21,935 nt of DNA from Ruminococcaceae bacterium UBA7067 (GCA_002493755.1 DKZT01000070.1:1-21935); one strand, 5' to 3'. Numbered from the stretch's first letter, positions 13,601-21,251 are shown. Notes: generated by a model not told the origin, from the letters alone. Translations and numbers: made by a program.

Positions 13601-14281
13601 ATGAAGAAGAACGGGAATTATAACAACGGAATTACAGAGCTTGTATTCATTCTCGACAGAAGCGGCTCAATGGCAGGACTTGAAGCAGACACAATCGGCG
13701 GCTTTAACGCTATGATTGAAAAGCAGAGAAAGCAGGGCGGCGAATGCTTTGTTTCAACCGTGCTTTTTGACGGTACAAGCGAGGTTCTGCACGACAGAGT
13801 AAGGCTTTCCGAAATTCCGAAGATGACCGACAGTGACTACACCGTAAGAGGCTGTACAGCTTTGATTGACGCAATCGGCGGAGCTATTCACCATATCGGC
13901 AATGTTCATAAGTACGCAAGACCCGAGGATGTGCCCGAGCACACGATGTTTGTAATAACAACAGACGGAATGGAGAATGCAAGCCGCCGTTACTCAAGCG
14001 AAAAGGTCAAGAAAATGATACAGCACGAAAAGGAAAAGTACGGCTGGGAGTTCCTGTTTATCGGCGCAAATATTGACGCTGTTGAAACTGCGTCTCATTT
14101 CGGCATCAGCCGTGACCGTGCCGTGAACTACCACGCAGACGAGCGCGGAACACAGGTTCTCTACGAAACGGTAGCAGACGCAGTGTGCTGTGTCAGAGAG
14201 AGCAAGCCACTTGATGAGGACTGGAGCCGTAAAATTGACGAGGACTATAAGAGCCGCAAGGGCGGACACGGCCGCCGCTGA
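13601..14281 (+). CDS. von Willebrand factor A-domain protein
   Basis: The 226-residue product is essentially one cytoplasmic vWA domain. The MIDAS metal-binding motif DRSGSM is at about 18-23, the conserved Thr in RGCTALIDAIG at about 85-95, and the third acidic motif in TTDGMENAS. There is no signal peptide or membrane segment; the tail is basic (KSRKGGHGRR). In the family these domains bind partner proteins through a metal ion. The ATG at 13601 has CGGAGG 8 bp upstream and is preferred to a TTG at 13595. It follows the macro-domain gene in the uninterrupted order, which hints at a functional link, but its partner is unknown. Confidence 0.88.
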   Translation: MKKNGNYNNGITELVFILDRSGSMAGLEADTIGGFNAMIEKQRKQGGECFVSTVLFDGTSEVLHDRVRLSEIPKMTDSDYTVRGCTALIDAIGGAIHHIGNVHKYARPEDVPEHTMFVITTDGMENASRRYSSEKVKKMIQHEKEKYGWEFLFIGANIDAVETASHFGISRDRAVNYHADERGTQVLYETVADAVCCVRESKPLDEDWSRKIDEDYKSRKGGHGRR

Positions 14282-14335
14282 GAATTGCCTCCCTGTCACA
14301 AAATCGTTTTAAAAATCATATATTAATACTAATAT

Positions 14336-14369
14336 CTAATATAAATCTACTTTCTATCAGAAATTAGTA
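14336..14369 (+). promoter_or_regulatory. 34-bp regulatory motif, copy 2 (upstream of the truncated DUF2935 gene)
   Basis: Near-identical to 13535-13568, with three transitions among 34 positions. It lies 30 bp before the ATG, almost the same distance as copy 1, so the two genes probably share a regulator or promoter type. Confidence 0.7.
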
Positions 14370-14399
14370 TAGAATGATAGCTTGTGATAGGAGGCAGAA

Positions 14400-14663
14400 A
14401 TGAATACCAATAATTTTGTAGTAAAATCTCTTGAGCTTCATCTGTTTTTCGGGCGCATTATGAAGGAGCATTCCTTCTTCCTGAAAGCCGGCTTCACTCC
14501 GGCAAATCCCCGTTTTTCAGAAAAGGCGGAATTTTTCATCAGAGAATTTGAAAAGCTTCTGTGCCGTGCGGTAACGCTGTCGGACGGTGTTGTCGGCAGG
14601 GGAGTGCTTTGCTCGGGCGTTGAAGTAAATAAAACAAAAACAGCTCTCCCGACATCGCGTTGA
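14400..14663 (+). pseudogene. DUF2935 family protein, C-terminally truncated
   Basis: Residues 1-76 match the N-terminus of DUF2935 (SLELHLFFGRIMKEHSFFL ... FIREFEKLLCRAV ... VGRGVLCSGVEV). Full members have roughly 260 residues in two helical-bundle repeats. Here homology stops near 14625, and the last residues are encoded by the left arm of the dpaAB terminator. About two thirds of the gene is therefore deleted. GGAGG precedes the ATG and the 34-bp regulatory motif is intact. The fragment is probably non-functional. The 3' end of the convergent dpaAB operon is directly adjacent. Confidence 0.75.
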
Positions 14664-14678
14664 TGTTGTGAGAGCTGT
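14640..14678 (-). terminator. Terminator of the dpaA-dpaB operon
   Basis: ACAGCTCTC pairs with GAGAGCTGT. On the minus strand the stem is followed by TTTTTGTTTTATTT. It starts 5 bp past the dpaB stop codon. Confidence 0.85.
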
Positions 14679-14682
14679 AATT

Positions 14683-15255
14683 TTATGCAAATAGCGGCTG
14701 AAGCTGAGTATCAATAAGCGCGGCGTCAATCGTCTTTTGCAGCTTATCAAAATGCGCTACAAGCGAGCGCGGCTTCTTAACCGGATCGTCCTGCGACATA
14801 GGAACAAAGTATATATTTTTCGTGTTAAGCAGTTTACCGAGGTTCTGCGCAGAAGCACCGAGAGCGTCGTTGCTTGCCAGCGCCAACACAACGGGCGCGC
14901 CGATTCTCAGCTGTGACTTTACCGCCATTGTAACGGGAGTGTCGGTTATGCCGTTTGCAATTTTGCCGAGAGTGTTGCCCGTGCAGGGCGCAACAACAAG
15001 AATATCGCACATTTTTTTGGGGCCGATCGGCTCAGCCGCTTCTATCGAATGAATTATATCCCTGCCGCAAACAGCTTTAATTCTGTCGTTTATATCCTGC
15101 GCCCTGCCAAAGCGTGTGTCTGTGCTGTAAGCCGTGCAGGACATTATCGGAACAATATCGTATTTCTCCAAAGCCAGATGTTCCATTTCCTTGATTGCCT
15201 TGGAGAATGTGCAGAATGACCCGCAAAGAGCGAAGCCAACTGTGGTCTTTTCCAC
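14683..15255 (-). CDS. dpaB: Dipicolinate synthase subunit B
   Basis: The 190-residue flavoprotein-like subunit (SpoVFB) shows the N-terminal GFALCGSFCTFSKAI and the central VVAPCTGNTLGKIANGITD, which are typical of DpaB. With DpaA it makes dipicolinic acid from a lysine-pathway intermediate in the mother cell; the acid is then packed into the spore core for heat resistance. It starts with GTG, 2 bp after the dpaA stop, with GAGGAGG inside the dpaA end, so translation is coupled. Length is normal and nothing is broken. Confidence 0.93.
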   Translation of the reverse strand: MEKTTVGFALCGSFCTFSKAIKEMEHLALEKYDIVPIMSCTAYSTDTRFGRAQDINDRIKAVCGRDIIHSIEAAEPIGPKKMCDILVVAPCTGNTLGKIANGITDTPVTMAVKSQLRIGAPVVLALASNDALGASAQNLGKLLNTKNIYFVPMSQDDPVKKPRSLVAHFDKLQKTIDAALIDTQLQPLFA

Positions 15256-15257
15256 CC

Positions 15258-16118
15258 TTAATCCTCCTCAAGCATATTAAAAATTGTGTTTTTTATTATT
15301 TCGCCCGAAGCCTTCGGCGCAACTCTTCCGGGCAGTGACAGAGCGTGAATTGTTTTTATTCCAAGCCTTTTTGCGCTTTCAAAGTCCACTCCGCCCGGCT
15401 GTGAGGCAAGGTCAATGACAAGTGCGTTTTTGCAGGTTCGGGCGAGAGTGTGCGCCGTAAAAATCATAGCCGGAACGGTGTTGAATACTATGTCAAAGCC
15501 ATTGTGTGAGCAAAGGCTGTTTATATCTACCCCACTGTATCCGAGTGCATTAATAAGCGATAAATCGCTCTTTTTCCTCGCCGCCGCATAAACCCTGCCG
15601 CCGAGACCGTCAAGCATTTTGCAAAGCACCTTGCCGATTCTGCCGAAGCCTGCAACAAGGCACACCGAGCCGTGAATCGTTCCGGGAAATTCACGCATTG
15701 CAACCTCGATTGCGCCCTCGGCGGTCGGTACGGCATTCTGTACGGCAAGCTCCTCTCGGCTTAAATAGTCGCACAGATACACGCTATCCCATACAGGCGA
15801 GAGCGATTTCAGAGTGTTGCTCATAGTGCAGAAAACTCTTTTGCCGGCAAAGCTGCGCGCAAGGCTGTCGCTCAGCAGTATTTCGCTGTTTGAGAACGGC
15901 GCGTTGAGCGTTTTACCGTCCTTTGTAAGCGGCATCGGCAGCACAGCGCAGTCGCAGGCATTCACAGCCTTGTCTATCGCAAGCCGCTCAAGACCCCAAT
16001 CCTCCTCAAGCCTGTCAAAGCCGCTTAAATACACCTTGTAGCCCTCGCTCTGCATAGCCTGTGCGGTGTAAAGCTGCCGCTTATCTCCGCCGATTATCGA
16101 AAAGCTGCGTATCTTCAT
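15258..16118 (-). CDS. dpaA: Dipicolinate synthase subunit A
   Basis: The 286-residue product (SpoVFA) has a DpaA N-terminal domain (FSIIGGDKRQLYTAQAM), the PMPLTKDG stretch (61-68), and a Rossmann NAD-type motif VAGFGRIGK (155-163). It ends with the LSLPGRVAPKASGEII block typical of the family. It acts with DpaB in mother-cell dipicolinate synthesis during sporulation. AGGAG lies 9 bp ahead of the ATG. Upstream is an AT-rich region inside a GCCGTAA/TTACGGC inverted repeat. It shows the host is a spore former, or derives from one. Confidence 0.94.
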   Translation of the reverse strand: MKIRSFSIIGGDKRQLYTAQAMQSEGYKVYLSGFDRLEEDWGLERLAIDKAVNACDCAVLPMPLTKDGKTLNAPFSNSEILLSDSLARSFAGKRVFCTMSNTLKSLSPVWDSVYLCDYLSREELAVQNAVPTAEGAIEVAMREFPGTIHGSVCLVAGFGRIGKVLCKMLDGLGGRVYAAARKKSDLSLINALGYSGVDINSLCSHNGFDIVFNTVPAMIFTAHTLARTCKNALVIDLASQPGGVDFESAKRLGIKTIHALSLPGRVAPKASGEIIKNTIFNMLEED

Positions 16119-16139
16119 CTTGCACTACTCCTATCTCGC

Positions 16140-16172
16140 GCCGTAACCGATGCTTATATAATATATTACGGC
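16140..16172. promoter_or_regulatory. Inverted repeat upstream of dpaA
   Basis: GCCGTAA and TTACGGC flank a 19-bp AT-rich core. The position, 22-54 bp upstream of the dpaA start, suggests an operator or promoter region. A sigma-K-type promoter would be expected for this operon, but I cannot assign one with confidence. Confidence 0.45.
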
Positions 16173-16232
16173 GAAGTCTGTTTTTGGTGATAGGGTGCGC
16201 CGCAGAGTGAAGAATTTTGAGTTTAGAGTTTT

Positions 16233-16281
16233 GAGAAACGAGGGCGTAGGGAACTGGCTTGCCTGTTCCGGCTCGCTCTGC
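16233..16281. repeat. One-ended copy of the MITE-like repeat
   Basis: Starts GAAACGAGGGCGTAGGGAAC and continues through TGCCTGTTCCGGCTCGC, matching the outer end of the eno-flanking repeats (18531-18585). The other end is missing. Two degenerate heptamer units (TTGAGTT, TAGAGTT) abut it at 16217-16230. Apart from this, the inverted repeat before dpaA and a terminator, the 266-bp gap 16119-16384 holds nothing I can identify. Confidence 0.7.
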
Positions 16282-16306
16282 TGAAATTCAAAATAACAGC
16301 AAAATA

Positions 16307-16337
16307 TCAGCCGCTCCCGATAAACTGGAGCGGCTGA
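16307..16337 (-). terminator. Terminator of the LRR/dockerin gene
   Basis: TCAGCCGCTCC pairs with GGAGCGGCTGA around a short loop, followed on the minus strand by TATTTTG. It lies about 48 bp beyond the stop codon. Confidence 0.75.
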
Positions 16338-16384
16338 ATCGCTAGCTATTATGTATTATAGAAATTCGGTAAACAGCTTGGGGC

Positions 16385-18292
16385 TTACACATTCATCTGC
16401 AATGCGATTTTCTGTGCCATAATCGCATCATACACGGTTATTTCACCGTCACCGTTTATGTCTGCATTTTTGAGAGCCTGTCCCGAAAGCTCCTTCATTG
16501 AAAGCGCAGCCTTCTGAATGTTAATTGAATCAGTGAGTGTTACCTCGCCGTCGCCGTTTATGTCGCCGGGAACGATTACGGGTTCAAGATCGATAAATTC
16601 AAAGCCGTTGTCGATAGCGTACTCTTCGGCGGCTGTGCCTTTGTAGCCATAAATTGTTAAGCTTTCGCAACCATAAAAAACATCAAAACCAATGTTTGTC
16701 ACGCTGTTCGGAATTGTTATGCTTGTCAGTCCTGTGCAACCGTCAAATGCCCAACCTCCAATACTTGTCACGGTGTCAGGAATGATGATGCTTGTTAATT
16801 TGTCTAAGCCGTCAAATGCGTGTTCGCCAATGCTCTCAACTCCGGTTGGAATTATATAATCTGTAATTCCACTTGCAAGATAGATTATTTCCGTCATATC
16901 TTTATTATAAATCGCTTCGCCGGTTGACGTATAATTTGGATTGTCTTGTGCAATGTTTATTCTTGTTAAGTTTGGACAACCTTTGAATGCAAAGTTGTCA
17001 ATGTATGTAACGTTTCTCGGTATGTCGATGCTCGTTAAGCCACAATTACTAAAAGCATAGCCACCAATGCGTTTAAGACCATTGCCGAGAGTTATACTTG
17101 TTAATTTATTACATTCAGAAAATGCACCGATACCAATGCTTGTTAAACTGTCTGGCAGAATTATGTTTGTTAATCCTGAACAGCCGCCGAATGCATTTTC
17201 CTGTATAAATTCAACACTATTTGGGATGTTTATACTTTTTAAAGCATTGCAACCGCCAAATGTACAATATTTGATGTCTTTTACACTGCTTGAAATTTTA
17301 ATATCTGAGAGAGATGAGCAACCTGAAAAAGCATTGTTTCCGATATTAGTAACACTATCAGGTATGGTAATATATTTTAAACCTGTGCAGTCAGAAAACG
17401 CACCATCTGCTATTCCTAATGTTCCATCCTTTAAATTTATTTCTGTATTTTCCGGCATTTCTCCCTTATATTTATAAGCAACTTTTCCTACATAAACAAC
17501 ACCGTCAGGTTGGTTATTATACAATGCGCTATACCAAGCAGTATCGTTGAATGCGAAGCAACCAATGTTCTCAACACTGTTTGGAATGTTAATGCTTGTT
17601 AAGTTTGTGCAATCGGCGAATGCACAAAAACCAATACTTGTTACACTATCAGGAATTTTTATGCTTGATAAATCTGTGCAACCTTTAAATGCACTTACAC
17701 CAATGCTTTTTACACTATTTGGAATATTAATACTCGATAAATTTGTGTATTGGTAAAACGCATAATCAGAAATGCCAGATGTTCCGTTTTTCAAAACAAT
17801 TTCTGTATTTTTTGGCATTTCACCCTTATATCCTTGTGCAACCCTGCCTAAATAAATGACGCCGTTGGGTTGTTGGTCATACCAAGCGGAACCACCAAAT
17901 GCGCCGCTACCAATCCTTGTAACACTGTCTGGGATAGTTATGCTTTTTAAATTGCTGCAATAGCTAAATGCGTTTTCACCAATATTCGTGACGCTATCAG
18001 GAATAGTTACGCTTATTAAACTTTCTATAAAGGACATTGCTTGGTAATCTATGCTTGCAACCTTATAGCCGTCAATTTCGCTTGGAATAATAAGATCTGT
18101 ATCACTGCCGTAGTAGCTAATAATTTTTGCTGTGCCGTCATCAAGAACAGTATAGCGATAATCACCTGATTTATCGTTATATATTGGACCCAGATAATCC
18201 GCCGCCGCAGGCAACACAGCAAGCGATAGCATAAGCGCAAGCGAGAGAAGCACTGCAAGCGTCTGCTTTGCTTTTGATTTGAATTTGTTCAT
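16385..18292 (-). CDS. Secreted BspA-like leucine-rich-repeat protein with C-terminal type I dockerin
   Basis: The 635-residue protein has a clear signal peptide (1-31, KAKQTLAVLLSLALML, cleavage near AAA-D). Residues 95-550 are about 16 LRR_5 repeats of the type SITIPDSVTNIGxxAFxGCxxL. Two islands of a different kind (about 136-176 and 252-295, AWY...VGKVAYKYKGEMPENTE) are duplicates of each other. Residues 576-634 form a type I dockerin with two calcium loops, DINGDGEVTLTD and DINGDGEITVYD, which binds cohesins on cellulosome-like scaffolds. LRR_5 proteins commonly mediate adhesion. Together this suggests an exported binding protein mounted on a cohesin scaffold. AAGGAGGA and a strong promoter (18336-18364) precede it. 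Confidence 0.92.
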   Translation of the reverse strand: MNKFKSKAKQTLAVLLSLALMLSLAVLPAAADYLGPIYNDKSGDYRYTVLDDGTAKIISYYGSDTDLIIPSEIDGYKVASIDYQAMSFIESLISVTIPDSVTNIGENAFSYCSNLKSITIPDSVTRIGSGAFGGSAWYDQQPNGVIYLGRVAQGYKGEMPKNTEIVLKNGTSGISDYAFYQYTNLSSINIPNSVKSIGVSAFKGCTDLSSIKIPDSVTSIGFCAFADCTNLTSINIPNSVENIGCFAFNDTAWYSALYNNQPDGVVYVGKVAYKYKGEMPENTEINLKDGTLGIADGAFSDCTGLKYITIPDSVTNIGNNAFSGCSSLSDIKISSSVKDIKYCTFGGCNALKSINIPNSVEFIQENAFGGCSGLTNIILPDSLTSIGIGAFSECNKLTSITLGNGLKRIGGYAFSNCGLTSIDIPRNVTYIDNFAFKGCPNLTRINIAQDNPNYTSTGEAIYNKDMTEIIYLASGITDYIIPTGVESIGEHAFDGLDKLTSIIIPDTVTSIGGWAFDGCTGLTSITIPNSVTNIGFDVFYGCESLTIYGYKGTAAEEYAIDNGFEFIDLEPVIVPGDINGDGEVTLTDSINIQKAALSMKELSGQALKNADINGDGEITVYDAIMAQKIALQMNV

Positions 18293-18335
18293 TTAAATAT
18301 CCTCCTTTAAATTTAAAATCAAAGCTATGATAATT

Positions 18336-18364
18336 ATTATAGTAAATATATGGAAAACAGTCAA
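18336..18364 (-). promoter_or_regulatory. Promoter of the LRR/dockerin gene
   Basis: On the minus strand: TTGACT (18364-18359), a 17-bp spacer, and TATAAT (18341-18336), a near-perfect sigma-A promoter 43 bp before the start codon. Confidence 0.85.
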
Positions 18365-18439
18365 TATAATGTTAATTAATTTTGAAATATTTAGATATAA
18401 TCGCTATAATTGTGTTGTTCGGCTTTTATAAAACAACGA

Positions 18440-18466
18440 AGCCGCCACAGAAAACCCATGGCGGCT
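18440..18466 (-). terminator. Hairpin, probable terminator downstream of enolase
   Basis: AGCCGCCA pairs with TGGCGGCT around an 11-nt loop and is followed on the minus strand by TCGTTGTTTTATAAAA. It would end transcripts reading leftward out of eno and across the repeat. The 428-bp gap 18293-18720 holds this hairpin, the LRR promoter, the left repeat and a heptamer array, and no gene. Confidence 0.6.
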
Positions 18467-18530
18467 GTGACGAAATCTATTGTGTTTTAATGAAATGATG
18501 GAGGCAATGTCATCAACTTAAGCACAAAAC

Positions 18531-18680
18531 CCGAAACGAGGTTGTAGGGAACCGGCTTGCCTGTTCCGGCTCGCTTTGCTGGATGTTTAATTCTATCCCG
18601 TTTTTGTTTAAAATCGTAGTAACTGCGACTATCTCGGAACGATCAAGACCGTTCCCTACGAACTCACAAACTCGTTGCGA
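18531..18680. repeat. MITE-like repeat, left of eno
   Basis: About 150 bp. Its ends are imperfect inverted repeats of each other: one end reads GAGGTTGTAGGGAAC and the other GTTCCCTACGAACTC. A second copy lies inverted on the other side of eno (20042-20193). No ORF is present. It matches a short intergenic, palindrome-ended repeat family. Confidence 0.8.
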
Positions 18681-18689
18681 AATTCATCT

Positions 18690-18717
18690 CCACTCTTCAC
18701 TCTTTACTCTCCACTCT
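18690..18717. repeat. Heptamer array, 4 units
   Basis: CCACTCT, TCACTCT, TTACTCT, CCACTCT in tandem, ending 4 bp before the 3' end of the eno gene. It is contiguous with the left MITE-like repeat through a short TTCATCT joint, which also occurs (inverted) at the right copy. Confidence 0.8.
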
Positions 18718-18720
18718 GTT

Positions 18721-19992
18721 CTACCTTATCCCATACTCCGCAGTATTGCCGAGCTGTTCCTCAATTCTCAGCAGGCGGTTGTATTTGGCGGTTCTGTCCG
18801 TGCGGCAGGGTGCGCCTGTTTTGATAAGACCCGTTGAAAGTCCGACTGCTAAATCGGCTATCGTTGTGTCCTCGGTTTCGCCCGAGCGGTGCGACATTAT
18901 CGTGCGGTAGCCGTGATGTTTTGCGATAAACACCGCCCTCGCCGTTTCTGTGAGCGTGCCTATTTGGTTCGGCTTAATCAGTATTGCGTTGCCGCAGTGC
19001 AGGGCAATACCTTTTTTTAGCCGCTCGTGGTTTGTCACGAATAAGTCATCGCCGACAAGCACAAGGCGATGGTCGAGCTTCTCGGTCATCATAGCCCAGC
19101 CGTCCCAGTCGTTCTCGTCAAGCGGATCCTCTATTGAGAAAATAGGGTAGTTGTCCCTCAGCTTGCTCCAAGAGCTTATCAGCTCCTCGCTCGTTTTTTT
19201 CTCACGCTTTTTCGGCAGGCTGTATTCGCCGATACTCTCACCCTTCCATTCGCTTGCGGCGGCATCAAGCGAAATCATAAAGTCTGCGCCCGGCTTGTAG
19301 CCTGCCTGCTCAACAGCCTGCAATATAAGCTCAATAGCCTCGCTTTCGTTTTGAAGCGACGGTGCAAAGCCGCCCTCATCGCCGATAGCCGTTGAAAGTC
19401 CTCGGCTTTTTAACAGCTTTTTAAGAGTGTGGTAAACCTCACAGCACTGGCGCAGTCCAGTTGCAAAGCTTTTTGCACCTACGGGCAGAATCATAAATTC
19501 CTGAACGTCAAGGTTGTTGTCGGCGTGCGCTCCGCCGTTTAAAATGTTCATCATCGGCATAGGAAGGGTGTGGGCAAAACAGCCACCGATATAGCGGTAA
19601 AGCGGAATTTCAAGCATTGCCGCCGCCGCTCTTGCGCAGGCGATTGACACAGCAAGCGTTGCGTTTGCGCCGAGCCTTGACTTGTTGTCCGTGCCGTCAA
19701 GCTCAATCATAATGTTGTCAAGCTCCTCCTGCTTGAGCGGATTTTTGCCGCAAAGCGCAGGCGAGATTTCCTGACTGATGTTCTGCACTGCCTGAGAAAC
19801 ACCAAGACCCATAAAGCGTTTTTTGTCGCCGTCACGAAGCTCCACCGCCTCAAATTCTCCCGTTGACGCGCCTGACGGTACGCTTGCCCGTGCGCTTATG
19901 CCGCATTCAAGCGTTACCTCAGCCTCAACAGTCGGGTTGCCTCTGGAATCAATAATCTCTCGTCCTCGTACTCTTTTGATAAAAAAGCTCAT
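18721..19992 (-). CDS. eno: Enolase (phosphopyruvate hydratase)
   Basis: The 423-residue glycolytic enzyme interconverts 2-phosphoglycerate and phosphoenolpyruvate. Family motifs are in place: IDSRGNPTVEAEV near the N-terminus, SGASTGEFEAVELRDGD, NGGAHADNN, GDEGGFAPSL, the metal-binding SIEDPLDENDWDGW and VGDDLFVTN, the catalytic Lys region LIKPNQIGTLTE, and SHRSGETEDTTIADLAVG. Length is close to the usual 430. AGGAGG precedes the ATG. The gene stands alone, without the glycolytic neighbours often seen, and is enclosed by an inverted pair of MITE-like repeats with heptamer arrays; this unusual setting suggests that it may have moved as a unit. All catalytic residues appear intact. Confidence 0.96.
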   Translation of the reverse strand: MSFFIKRVRGREIIDSRGNPTVEAEVTLECGISARASVPSGASTGEFEAVELRDGDKKRFMGLGVSQAVQNISQEISPALCGKNPLKQEELDNIMIELDGTDNKSRLGANATLAVSIACARAAAAMLEIPLYRYIGGCFAHTLPMPMMNILNGGAHADNNLDVQEFMILPVGAKSFATGLRQCCEVYHTLKKLLKSRGLSTAIGDEGGFAPSLQNESEAIELILQAVEQAGYKPGADFMISLDAAASEWKGESIGEYSLPKKREKKTSEELISSWSKLRDNYPIFSIEDPLDENDWDGWAMMTEKLDHRLVLVGDDLFVTNHERLKKGIALHCGNAILIKPNQIGTLTETARAVFIAKHHGYRTIMSHRSGETEDTTIADLAVGLSTGLIKTGAPCRTDRTAKYNRLLRIEEQLGNTAEYGIR

Positions 19993-20011
19993 AATCGTCC
20001 TCCTGTTTATT

Positions 20012-20032
20012 AGAGTGGAGAGTGGAGAGTGG
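20012..20032. repeat. Heptamer array (AGAGTGG), 3 units
   Basis: Three AGAGTGG units, the reverse complement of CCACTCT, mirror the array on the other side of eno and lie 20 bp upstream of its start codon, within its likely leader. Confidence 0.8.
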
Positions 20033-20041
20033 AGATGAACC

Positions 20042-20193
20042 CTCGCAACGAGTTAGTGAGTTCGTAGGGAACGGTCTTGACCGTTCCGGGATAGGCGTAT
20101 TTACTGCAATGTTTCACAAAATCAGAATAGAGTATGACACTCTGCGGCTCGAGCCGGAACAGGCAAGCCGGTTCCCTACGACCTCGTTTCCGG
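20042..20193. repeat. MITE-like repeat, right of eno (inverted copy)
   Basis: Reverse complement of 18531-18680. The outer 45 bp and inner 55 bp match closely; the middle is diverged but alignable. It runs from CGCAACGAGTTAGTGAGTTC to CCCTACGACCTCGTTTCC. The 342-bp gap 19993-20334 holds this repeat, two heptamer arrays and a -10-like TATAAT at 20302, and no gene. Confidence 0.8.
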
Positions 20194-20202
20194 TGTTCTG
20201 AA

Positions 20203-20244
20203 AACTCAAAACTCAAAACTTCTCCACTCTCCACTCTTTACTCT
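20203..20244. repeat. Mixed heptamer array (AACTCAA then CCACTCT)
   Basis: Two AACTCAA units and a partial one switch directly to CCACTCT, CCACTCT and TTACTCT. Both heptamer classes therefore occur side by side next to the repeat end. Confidence 0.8.
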
Positions 20245-20334
20245 TTATATTATTGCCATTGAGAGGACGAGTATTCACGCATCAATTATACGGTCATATA
20301 TTATAATGTGAGCGAAAAAGAGAGGAGTATTATA

Positions 20335-20646
20335 ATGATAACAGTCACCTATACTGTTGAGCCGGGTGATACGCTGTGGGATATAGCGAAGTTTTTCGGC
20401 ATAACGGTTAATGATATTGCAAGATATAACGGACTTGCCTTTCCCGACAGAATTTATCCCGGGCAGAGGCTGAGAATACCGATAGGCGACAGAAATGTGC
20501 CGCAGTGGTACGCTGTTCGTCCGGGCGACACACTTCATTCCATAGCCGCTAAATTCGGTATCACCGTAGATGAGATAATAAAGAGGAACAATTTTGACAA
20601 TCCGAATCTGATATATTCCGGAATGTTTATCAGGCTGAGGGATTGA
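20335..20646 (+). CDS. Small protein with two LysM domains
   Basis: The 103-residue product consists of two LysM domains (about 3-48 and 58-102), each with the YxVxPGDTLxxIAxxFGITVxxI pattern and a closing IYxGxxxRxP/R block. LysM binds the glycan chains of peptidoglycan or chitin. There is no signal peptide, so it may act inside the cell, for example on the spore cortex or coat, or reach the wall by another route. The ATG at 20335 has GAGAGGAG upstream and is preferred to an in-frame GTG at 20308. It is a single-gene unit convergent with the membrane protein gene. Confidence 0.88.
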   Translation: MITVTYTVEPGDTLWDIAKFFGITVNDIARYNGLAFPDRIYPGQRLRIPIGDRNVPQWYAVRPGDTLHSIAAKFGITVDEIIKRNNFDNPNLIYSGMFIRLRD

Positions 20647-20684
20647 TAGTTGAGGAATGAATATGCGCCGCAGGGCAAAAAATT

Positions 20685-20710
20685 ACGGGCGAACCTTTGC
20701 GTTCGCCCGT
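20685..20710 (-). terminator. Terminator of the ppa operon
   Basis: ACGGGCGAAC and GTTCGCCCGT form a perfect 10-bp stem with a 6-nt loop. On the minus strand AATTTTTTG follows. It lies 16 bp beyond the stop of the membrane protein gene. Confidence 0.88.
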
Positions 20711-20726
20711 GCGCTGATTACAGATA

Positions 20727-21251
20727 TTATTTTTCAATCTTGAAATCGTGCTTCGGCTTAGGGTCATTTCCAACCTTTTCGCCGCATCTCTTTTCCTCCT
20801 GCTTAACAAGTAAAAGATAAACAGACATAAATGTGATGATGAAATAGCAGATCATAGACAGCAATGCACCCAGACTGAAAGCCCTGCCGGGTCCGAAGCA
20901 GATAAGCGCAACTGCAATAATGGGGCATAAAATACCGGTTAAGCATTTAAAGCACCTTGTCTTGTCGAAGGACTCAAACAAAAAACCGATAAGCGGCAGT
21001 GCAAAAAGTGCGATACCGTATGCGACAATGCCTATTGTGCCGTCGCCGAGGCGCAGACCGTCGAATATCATATTAAAGACGGTGAAAAACTGAATGCTTC
21101 CGTCAGGCGCAGGCAGTTGAACAAACGGCAGTGCGCACCATACCATTGTTGCGATGTAAAAAACGCAGACGGTAATTCTTATGCGTTTTGTTCTTTTCGA
21201 TTCCAGAACTATGTCAGGCTGGGCAATTTTTCTTATTTCTCTTTTAGACAT
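20727..21251 (-). CDS. Hypothetical membrane protein with four transmembrane segments
   Basis: The 174-residue protein has a basic N-terminus (1-24), then four hydrophobic segments at about 25-46, 72-92, 100-117 and 124-148, and a charged tail (KQEEKRCGEKVGNDPKPKHD). The first two segments are separated by a loop of about 25 residues (QLPAPDGSIQFFTVFN). I do not recognise a family. It begins 14 bp after the ppa stop with GGAGG 6 bp before its ATG, so it is the second gene of the ppa operon. No role is suggested beyond that link. Confidence 0.75.
   Translation of the reverse strand: MSKREIRKIAQPDIVLESKRTKRIRITVCVFYIATMVWCALPFVQLPAPDGSIQFFTVFNMIFDGLRLGDGTIGIVAYGIALFALPLIGFLFESFDKTRCFKCLTGILCPIIAVALICFGPGRAFSLGALLSMICYFIITFMSVYLLLVKQEEKRCGEKVGNDPKPKHDFKIEK

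Noticed and set aside
20302..20307. Promoter for the LysM gene from TATAAT
   Set aside because: No acceptable -35 at 16-18 bp, so only a -10-like hexamer can be stated.
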